Source of the DNA: JBLHKE01 sp047619485 | Lineage (GTDB): Bacteria; Verrucomicrobiota; Verrucomicrobiia; Verrucomicrobiales; DEV007 | Length of the DNA: 9,251 bases | Direction: 5' to 3' | Assembly (NCBI GenBank): GCA_047619485.1 | Contig: JBLHKE010000286.1 | Coordinates: forward strand, 1-9,251 | In this document: positions 1-4,627 of the stretch, piece by piece | Layout: the number at the start of each line of letters is the position of its first letter | Numbering within the stretch: position 1 is the first letter of the stretch | Position numbers and translations under genes: made by a program | Notes under the pieces: model-generated | What the model was told of the DNA's origin: nothing | What the model saw: the letters and a program-made list of their open reading frames with translations, nothing else | Database searches by the model: none

Positions 1-2
1 TA

Positions 3-281
3 GCAGAATCCACCCTCACTTCAGATCTCGATAAGACCTTCCAACTCCAGACCGCCTTCAGCGCCGGGTTCATGAAAGATCCGCTCGACACCTTCGGAGA
101 AAAACGCCGCCAGCTGTTCGGCCCGGAGACGCGAGCCTTCGGCCATCCAGGCGCTGGAGGCAGCCATGCCTTCGCCGATCCAGAGAACGGCATCGCCTTT
201 GCCTACACGATGAACCAGATGAGCTACGGCGTATTGCCCAATGTGCGCTCACTGGAGATGGTGGCGGCGCTCTACACGTAA
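3..281 (+). CDS. Serine hydrolase, beta-lactamase family (C-terminal part)
   Basis: This is the 3' end of a gene that begins before the window. The frame is open from base 3 and gives 92 residues before TAA at 279-281. The segment FGHPGAGGSHAFADP (starting near residue 47 of the visible part) matches the third active-site box (H-x-G in place of K-T-G) and following beta-strand of class C beta-lactamase-like esterases and peptidases (the EstB/Pfam Beta-lactamase family). The ending, with aromatic strand residues and a last helix (NVRSLEMVAALY), is also usual for the family. The nucleophile motif S-x-x-K and the Y-x-N box would lie upstream and cannot be seen, so activity and substrate (ester, D-amino peptide or beta-lactam) cannot be assigned. 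A signal peptide cannot be judged. It converges on the EF-G gene, with 81 bp between the two stops. The family call is fairly secure; the specific function is unknown. Confidence 0.8.
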   Translation, partial: AESTLTSDLDKTFQLQTAFSAGFMKDPLDTFGEKRRQLFGPETRAFGHPGAGGSHAFADPENGIAFAYTMNQMSYGVLPNVRSLEMVAALYT

Positions 282-311
282 TCGCTCCAACGTCCGACCA
301 CTACACAAAAA

Positions 312-339
312 CGGGCACCTGCCCGAAGACAGGTGCCCG
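312..339 (-). terminator. Intrinsic terminator of the EF-G gene
   Basis: A perfect 10-bp inverted repeat, CGGGCACCTG (312-321) and CAGGTGCCCG (330-339), encloses an 8-nt loop. Read on the minus strand, the hairpin is followed at once by TTTTTGTGT (complement of 303-311), as in a classical rho-independent terminator. It lies 23 bp past the EF-G stop codon. On the plus strand no T-run follows the stem, so it probably does not serve the hydrolase gene. Confidence 0.88.
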
Positions 340-362
340 CTCGAAAAGCGCTGTGCGCTAAA

Positions 363-2456
363 TTACTTCTTCCTCTTCTCCTCTTCCGCCTTGATGGCAG
401 CTGCGATCACATCTTCGGAAACGTTCCTAGGACAAGCCGCGTAGTGTGAGAACTCCATTGAGAACTGGCCGCGACCGGAGGTCATCGTGCGCAGGTCACC
501 GATGTAACCGAACATGTCGCTCAGCGGCGCGTCGGCTTTCACGCGGATGCCAGTTGGCCCCGGATCCTGCGACTTGATCATACCACGGCGGCGGTTGAGG
601 TCACCGATGACATCACCGACGTGGTCTTCTGGAGTGAACACGTCGAGCTTCATGATCGGCTCGAGGATCTGTGGCCCAGCCTTCGGCATCGTCTGGCGGT
701 AGCCAGCCTTCGCTGCGAGTTCGAACGCGATCGCGGACGAGTCAACCGCGTGGAAACCACCGTCAACCAGCGTCACTTTGAAGTCCAAGCAAGGATAGCC
801 TGCCAGCACACCTTTCTCTTTCGAGGTCTTGAAGCCCTTCTCGATCGCACCCCAGAACTCCTTCGGCACGTTGCCGCCGACCACTTTCGATTCGAACGTG
901 AAACCTTCACCGGGCTCGCCCGGCTCGATGATGTAGTCGATCTTACCGAACTGACCCGAACCACCCGACTGCTTCTTGTGGGTGTAGGAATCTTCGACGC
1001 GCTGAGTGATCGTCTCGCGGTAGGCCACCTGCGGCTTGCCGACTTCGACCTCCACACCGTGCGTGCGCTTGAGGATGTCCACCTTGATGTCGAGGTGAAG
1101 CTCACCCATGCCCTTGAGGATGGTCTCTCCCGAATCCCGATCGGTCTCGACGTGGAACGATGGGTCTTCTTTGACCATCTTGCCAATCGCGGTGCCGAGT
1201 TTCTCCGAGGCGGCTTTGTCTTTCGGCGAGACCGCGATCGAAATAACCGGTTCAGGGAACACCATCGGCTCCAGCGTCGCTGGGTCGTTCGGGTCACACA
1301 GCGTGTGACCGGTCTGCACGTTCTTCATGCCGACCAGAGCGATGATGTCACCAGCTTGGGCGCTCTCGACTTCCTCGCGGGAGTCTGCGTGCATCTCGAC
1401 GATACGCCCGACCCGCTCGGTCTTACCTGTGAAGGTGTTGAGAATTGCGGTGCCCTTCGTCAATTTACCGGAATAGATCCGCGTGAACGTCAGCGCACCG
1501 TACTGATCATCCATGATCTTGAAAGCGAGCGCACGCAGCGGCTCGTCTACAGAGACGACTGCAAATTCGCCAGTCTCGTTACCGTCCATATCGACCTCAG
1601 GCTGCGGCTTGACCTCGGTCGGGCTCGGCAAGTAGTCGACGACCGCGTTGAGGATGAGCTGCACGCCCTTGTTCTTGAAAGCAGAACCACAATACGTTGG
1701 GAAGAATTCGAGAGCGATCGTGCCCTTGCGGACGCACCTCTTAATGTCGTCGATCGACGGCTCTTCACCATCGAGGTATTTCTCCATGAGGTCGTCGTCC
1801 TGCTCCACGGCGGTCTCGATGAGAGCGGTGCGGTATTCTTCGACTTTGTCGACCATGTCGGCGGGCACATCTTCGAGCGTGTAGTTTTCCGGCTGACCTG
1901 TCTCGTCCCAGACCCACGCCTTGCGCGTGAGCAGATCGACCATGCCGATCATGTCATCTTCGATGCCGATCGGCAGGACCATGACGAGCGGCTTGGCTGC
2001 GAGCACTTCCTCGACCTGCTTCACCACGCGGTAGAAGTCAGCGCCGATGCGATCGAGCTTGTTGACGAAAATGATACGCGCGACCTCGGACTCGTTGGCG
2101 TAGCGCCAGTTGGTCTCAGACTGCGGCTCGACACCACCAGATCCACAGAAGACACCGACACCGCCGTCGAGAACTTTCAATGAGCGATACACCTCGATGG
2201 TAAAGTCGACGTGACCGGGAGTGTCGATGATGTTGAAACGGTAGCCGTCCCAGAAACAGGTCGTCGCAGCGGACTGAATCGTGATGCCACGCTCCTGCTC
2301 CTGATCCATGAAGTCGGTCGTCGCTGCACCGTCGTGCACTTCACCAGTCTTGTGAATTTTGCCAGTGAGCTTGAGGATACGCTCGGTGGTCGTGGTTTTA
2401 CCGGCATCGACGTGTGCGAAGATGCCAATGTTTCTATATTTCGAAAGGTCTTTCAT
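363..2456 (-). CDS. fusA: Translation elongation factor G (EF-G), stand-alone copy
   Basis: This ribosome-dependent GTPase drives tRNA-mRNA translocation. At 697 residues it has normal EF-G length and is intact. Visible GTPase motifs are G1 AHVDAGKT (14-21), switch I RGITI (56-60), DTPGH (78-82), NKLD (132-135) and GSAF (257-260). Domain II is roughly 300-390, III 400-475, IV 477-600 and V to the end. His569 in VDGGFHAVDSS sits where domain IV carries its decoding-site histidine (about His584 in E. coli). The start MKDLSKYRNIGIF is the usual one; no Shine-Dalgarno precedes it. Features such as RGITIQSAAT, HKKQSGGSGQFG, an NKLD rather than NKMD G4 box and DMFGYIGDLR recall mitochondrial EFG1 and the so-called EF-G 2 copies of some bacteria. 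The gene is not in an rpsL-rpsG-tuf operon here, so a second canonical fusA may exist elsewhere. The family is certain; the sub-family is inferred. Confidence 0.96.
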   Translation of the reverse strand: MKDLSKYRNIGIFAHVDAGKTTTTERILKLTGKIHKTGEVHDGAATTDFMDQEQERGITIQSAATTCFWDGYRFNIIDTPGHVDFTIEVYRSLKVLDGGVGVFCGSGGVEPQSETNWRYANESEVARIIFVNKLDRIGADFYRVVKQVEEVLAAKPLVMVLPIGIEDDMIGMVDLLTRKAWVWDETGQPENYTLEDVPADMVDKVEEYRTALIETAVEQDDDLMEKYLDGEEPSIDDIKRCVRKGTIALEFFPTYCGSAFKNKGVQLILNAVVDYLPSPTEVKPQPEVDMDGNETGEFAVVSVDEPLRALAFKIMDDQYGALTFTRIYSGKLTKGTAILNTFTGKTERVGRIVEMHADSREEVESAQAGDIIALVGMKNVQTGHTLCDPNDPATLEPMVFPEPVISIAVSPKDKAASEKLGTAIGKMVKEDPSFHVETDRDSGETILKGMGELHLDIKVDILKRTHGVEVEVGKPQVAYRETITQRVEDSYTHKKQSGGSGQFGKIDYIIEPGEPGEGFTFESKVVGGNVPKEFWGAIEKGFKTSKEKGVLAGYPCLDFKVTLVDGGFHAVDSSAIAFELAAKAGYRQTMPKAGPQILEPIMKLDVFTPEDHVGDVIGDLNRRRGMIKSQDPGPTGIRVKADAPLSDMFGYIGDLRTMTSGRGQFSMEFSHYAACPRNVSEDVIAAAIKAEEEKRKK

Positions 2457-2638
2457 TTCTGGCTGGTGCTTGGTTATTCTAAAAAACTGCGAATTTGCAG
2501 GCTGATAGCTAGTTCAAAGCCGCGATTTGGCAACCTCAGAGTGCGACTATTTCCTCATGCCCGAAGCGGGTTATCAGGCGTATTCAGGGGCGAACTAGGT
2601 TGCATCCCAGCCCTCCCGCAGCCACCGTCCCATCCGCC
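2457..2638. promoter_or_regulatory. Divergent fusA/mrp intergenic region
   Basis: This 182-bp region must carry the promoters of both divergent genes. No strong sigma-70 promoter stands out. The best minus-strand candidate -10 for fusA is TAGAAT (complement of 2476-2481), which would give a leader of only about a dozen bases and has no good -35 at 17 bp. On the plus strand TTGGCA (2526-2531) resembles a -35 but has only a poor -10 (TATTTC) after 15 bp. A TTG at 2600 could begin mrp in frame, but it adds 13 proline-rich residues not expected in the family. Confidence 0.35.
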
Positions 2639-3691
2639 ATGACCGAAGAATCCATCCGCTCCGCCCTTAGCACTGTCAAATACCCCGGTTTCAGCCGTGA
2701 TATCGTCTCATTTGGCCTCGTCAAGGGGATCGAAATCAACGGTGATAAAGCGACGGTGAAGCTAGAGATCGCCACCCGCGAGCCCGAACTTCCACGCAAA
2801 GTCTACACTGAGGCTGCCGCAGCGGTGGCCAATCTCGGCGGCGAGATCGAAATCGACATCGTCATCAAGGATCCTCCCACCACCCCCGGCCCCGAGGCCG
2901 GCATGGGTGCGGGCACTTCCAGCATCCCCGGCGTGAAAACGATCGTTGCCATCGCCAGCGGTAAGGGAGGTGTCGGCAAATCCACGGTTGCCTCAAACTT
3001 GGCGCTCGCACTTTCCCAATTGCCGGGTAGCCCGAGCGTCGGCCTGTGCGACTGCGACCTCTACGGCCCGAGCATCACCACCATGTTCGGCACCGACGAG
3101 GAGCTGCGTGGAACCGCGGACAACGAGATCATCCCAGCTGAGAAGTTCGGCATCAAACTCGTCTCGATGGGCTTCCTGCTCGACGATCGCTCGCCAGTCA
3201 TCGTCCGTGGCCCGCTCGCAACCCGCTACACCCAGCAGTTCCTGCGCCAGTGCCAGTGGGGCGAGCTCGACTACCTGATCCTCGACCTGCCACCAGGCAC
3301 CGGCGACATCCAACTCACCATTGTTCAGAGCGTCGCGCTCGACGGCGCCATCATCGTCACAACCCCGCAGGAAGTCGCCCTCATCGATGCGCGCAAGGCC
3401 ACCACGATGTTCGGTAAGGTCAATGTCCCGATCTTGGGCATCGTCGAAAACATGAGCTACTTCGAGTGCCCCAGCGACGGCGTGAAATACCCGATCTTCG
3501 GTGAGGGCGGCGGCCAGCGCGAGGCGGAACATCTCGGTGTGCCACTGCTCGGCCAAATCCCTATCGACATCCCGACCCGCGAATCTGGTGACAGCGGCAA
3601 ACCGATCGCGCACCAGGACAATGCCGATAACAAGACCAACCAGATCTTCGCAACGATGGCGGCGGATCTGGCAGCACTGGTTGCCAAGTAG
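2639..3691 (+). CDS. Mrp/ApbC (NBP35-type) P-loop ATPase with atypical cysteines
   Basis: This 350-residue protein has the two-part Mrp architecture: an N-terminal MIP18/DUF59 domain (about 1-77), a Pro/Gly linker (79-97), and a ParA/MinD-like ATPase domain (100-350). The deviant Walker A SGKGGVGKST lies at 107-116, YGPS at 142-145, and the Walker B-type DLPPGTGD at 216-223. Relatives carry and transfer Fe-S clusters in the cytoplasm as dimers through a C-x-x-C pair shortly after the conserved ENM. Here that site reads ECPSDG, so only Cys277 remains and Asp280 replaces the second cysteine. The DUF59 cysteine (usually in ACP) is also absent. The protein has four cysteines in all: 137, 139, 205 and 277. 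I chose ATG 2639 because MTEESIRSAL starts like the family; a TTG at 2600 is the alternative. No Shine-Dalgarno and no clear terminator is visible. The family is secure, but Fe-S carrier activity is doubtful. Confidence 0.93.
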   Translation: MTEESIRSALSTVKYPGFSRDIVSFGLVKGIEINGDKATVKLEIATREPELPRKVYTEAAAAVANLGGEIEIDIVIKDPPTTPGPEAGMGAGTSSIPGVKTIVAIASGKGGVGKSTVASNLALALSQLPGSPSVGLCDCDLYGPSITTMFGTDEELRGTADNEIIPAEKFGIKLVSMGFLLDDRSPVIVRGPLATRYTQQFLRQCQWGELDYLILDLPPGTGDIQLTIVQSVALDGAIIVTTPQEVALIDARKATTMFGKVNVPILGIVENMSYFECPSDGVKYPIFGEGGGQREAEHLGVPLLGQIPIDIPTRESGDSGKPIAHQDNADNKTNQIFATMAADLAALVAK

Positions 3692-3714
3692 GCAGCAATC
3701 GTTGCGCACAGGCG

Positions 3715-3885
3715 GTTAGGGGCGTCTCGCCCCATCACGAGAATACTCACGGCGAGAAGCCCAAGCTCCTTGGTCGCGTTTCACAAGGATTCGCCGGACG
3801 CCCCTGAAGGACGCGAACTCGCGCCTCCGCACGATAACATCTCACCTACGGGCATCCAAGCACGAGAGTTCGCGGCTCGTTAGGT
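3715..3885. repeat. Structured intergenic element with nested inverted repeats
   Basis: The GC-rich half of the mrp downstream gap contains several perfect inverted repeats. AGGGGCGTC (3718-3726) pairs with GACGCCCCT (3797-3805). Inside it, CTCGCC (3726-3731) pairs with GGCGAG (3751-3756), and CCAAG (3761-3765) with CTTGG (3769-3773). A competing short hairpin is GGGGCG/CGCCCC (3719-3724 with 3728-3733). A second unit pairs CGCGAACTC (3812-3820) with GAGTTCGCG (3866-3874). The element is bounded by two copies of GTTAGG (3715-3720 and 3879-3884). There is no T-run, so it is not a simple terminator, and no convincing coding frame. It could be a structured RNA, a dispersed palindromic repeat or a mobile remnant. 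Confidence 0.5.
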
Positions 3886-3913
3886 CAGATATCACAGAAA
3901 AACTCGGCAGCAG

Positions 3914-3952
3914 CTTGATTAATTAATAATTTCATATATATTAATCATCAAG
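3914..3952. repeat. AT-rich imperfect inverted repeat
   Basis: CTTGAT (3914-3919) pairs with ATCAAG (3947-3952), and ATTAATA (3922-3928) with TATTAAT (3939-3945). The arms are offset by one extra base on the left (TA against C). TTTT follows at 3953-3956. The repeat overlaps the candidate promoter of the 66-residue gene, so it could be an operator; the weak A-T stem makes a terminator less likely. Confidence 0.45.
3915..3942 (+). promoter_or_regulatory. Candidate promoter for the 66-residue gene
   Basis: TTGATT (3915-3920) and TATATT (3937-3942) match the sigma-70 consensus at 4/6 and 5/6 positions with a 16-bp spacer. They lie in a locally AT-rich stretch about 85 bp before ATG 4027. The match is to a general consensus; promoter preferences of this organism are unknown. 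Confidence 0.4.
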
Positions 3953-4026
3953 TTTTGCAAAAAATCACTCATGAGCTGAGTCGGTCGGCAAATCGAAGCA
4001 AATTCTAAAAAACAAGCGCGAATTGT

Positions 4027-4227
4027 ATGAGTGACGAGGACTTTGATCTATTGGTGACACGATCATCCATTTACCGCCACTGCCAGGACGAAAAAGCCTC
4101 GATTGCGCGCCACCAGAAGCGCATCGAAAAAGCCGAGCACCGGGAAATCGACTTCGAGACCGCCCTAGTGGACTGGATGCTCAACCGCCGTCGAAGTTGG
4201 TTGCGCGAGCGCGCGCAGCAGGCCTAA
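4027..4227 (+). CDS. Small uncharacterised protein, 66 residues
   Basis: I do not recognise a named family. The predicted 66-residue protein is soluble, highly charged and probably mostly helical, with no membrane segment or signal peptide. Residues 16-41 are rich in His, Lys, Arg and Glu (for example ARHQKRIEKAEHRE). A second part, DFETALVDWMLNRRRSWLRE (42-61), looks amphipathic with two tryptophans. Its one cysteine is in YRHCQDE. The case for a real gene is contextual: it has its own candidate promoter, a stop codon 10 bp before a strong terminator stem, and a plausible amino-acid composition. The later half loosely recalls small bacterial proteins with a conserved acidic-x-x-A-x-x-W pattern, but that is memory, not a match. 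No Shine-Dalgarno precedes ATG 4027. Function is unknown. Confidence 0.72.
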   Translation: MSDEDFDLLVTRSSIYRHCQDEKASIARHQKRIEKAEHREIDFETALVDWMLNRRRSWLRERAQQA

Positions 4228-4237
4228 CAGCCAACAA

Positions 4238-4269
4238 AAAAGCCCGCATCTCGAAAGACGCGGGCTTTT
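4238..4269. terminator. Bidirectional intrinsic terminator between convergent small genes
   Basis: AAAAGCCCGCATC (4238-4250) pairs with GACGCGGGCTTTT (4257-4269) around a 6-nt loop, with one A-C mismatch. The plus strand ends in TTTT after the G-C stem, and the minus strand reads TTTTTT (complement of 4236-4241) after it. It therefore suits both the 66-residue gene, whose stop is 10 bp away, and the 70-residue gene, whose stop is 31 bp away. Confidence 0.88.
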
Positions 4270-4300
4270 CGCTAAAATCGGATCTGTCAGCCGAAAGAGA

Positions 4301-4513
4301 CTACTCCCCCTTCGCCGCGAGAGCGTCGGTGATTTTCTTCGGGCGCTGCAAAAGCGTCAGCACCTCGCGCGAGGTCAGTTTGTCCACCTCAGCGGTGTCC
4401 ATTCCAAGCGAGACCAAGCGGCGCTTCTGCTCAATACGACGACGGCGACGTGGGCCAGCGGCTTTGCGTGGGCGAGTGAGATGCGTCTTGTTAAATTTTC
4501 TGCCGGTTCCCAT
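4301..4513 (-). CDS. Small very basic protein, 70 residues, downstream of typA
   Basis: I do not recognise a named family, but the protein has a clear shape. The first 32 residues carry 14 Lys/Arg, including a run of five arginines (22-26), in an extended glycine-, proline- and arginine-rich tail starting MGTGRKFNK. Residues 33-70 look like two short helices (SLGMDTAEVDKL and SREVLTLLQRPKK). This layout, a disordered basic tail plus a tiny helical part, is common in ribosomal and other RNA-binding proteins. A cytoplasmic ribosome-associated role is therefore possible, but it is inference only. The gene lies on the same strand as typA, 114 bp after its stop, has its own candidate promoter in that gap, and ends at the bidirectional terminator. 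No Shine-Dalgarno precedes ATG. Similar small proteins seem familiar from Verrucomicrobiota, which I cannot verify here. Confidence 0.75.
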   Translation of the reverse strand: MGTGRKFNKTHLTRPRKAAGPRRRRRIEQKRRLVSLGMDTAEVDKLTSREVLTLLQRPKKITDALAAKGE

Positions 4514-4560
4514 GGAATTCGTTCGGTTATGCTAATTACTGCTGGTGAAAGATGCCGCCA

Positions 4561-4572
4561 AATTTTAAAATT
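4561..4572. repeat. AT palindrome in the leader of the 70-residue gene
   Basis: AATTTTAAAATT is a perfect 12-bp palindrome, flanked by near-complementary CCGCCA (4555-4560) and GGTCAGCGG (4573-4581). It falls within the predicted leader of the 70-residue gene, between its promoter candidate and its start. It could be a protein-binding site or chance AT symmetry; there is no T-run suggesting a terminator for typA. Confidence 0.35.
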
Positions 4573-4591
4573 GGTCAGCGGAAGGACGCTT

Positions 4592-4620
4592 TATTTAGGC
4601 TGAATTTGGCTGCTGGTCAA
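4592..4620 (-). promoter_or_regulatory. Candidate promoter for the 70-residue gene
   Basis: On the minus strand TTGACC (complement of 4615-4620; 5/6 to the -35 consensus) is followed after exactly 17 bp by TAAATA (complement of 4592-4597; 3/6 to the -10). It begins only 7 bp beyond the typA stop and would give a leader of roughly 70 nt. The good -35 and ideal spacing support it; the weak -10 lowers confidence. Confidence 0.4.
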
Positions 4621-4627
4621 ACGTATT

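Larger units (their letters stand above)
3692..4026. other. 335-bp gene-free region between mrp and the 66-residue gene
   Basis: The stretch changes character near 3895. Its left part is GC-rich and holds the nested inverted repeats at 3715-3885. Its right part is AT-rich and holds an imperfect palindrome and a candidate promoter at 3914-3952, followed by a leader of about 75 bases before ATG 4027. Just after the mrp stop only a 4-bp hairpin (GCAA/TTGC, 3695-3705) is seen. No tRNA and no credible small ORF was recognised. Confidence 0.6.

Noticed and set aside
621..2183. A 520-codon open frame on the plus strand, opposite the EF-G gene.
   Set aside because: It lies wholly antisense to a certain gene in a region of GC-biased codons. 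Its translation is rich in Arg, Asp, His and Val with no recognisable domain, as expected from a mirrored frame.
2600..2638. An upstream TTG start for mrp, adding 13 residues.
   Set aside because: The extension is proline- and alanine-rich, TTG is a rare start codon, and the ATG at 2639 gives the family-like N-terminus.
4222..4228. GCCTAAC at the end of the 66-residue gene matches the integron R'' core (RYYYAAC), suggesting a gene cassette.
   Set aside because: The following hairpin is an ordinary intrinsic terminator, and no GTTRRRY core occurs within attC distance (the next fit is GTTAAAT near 4490).
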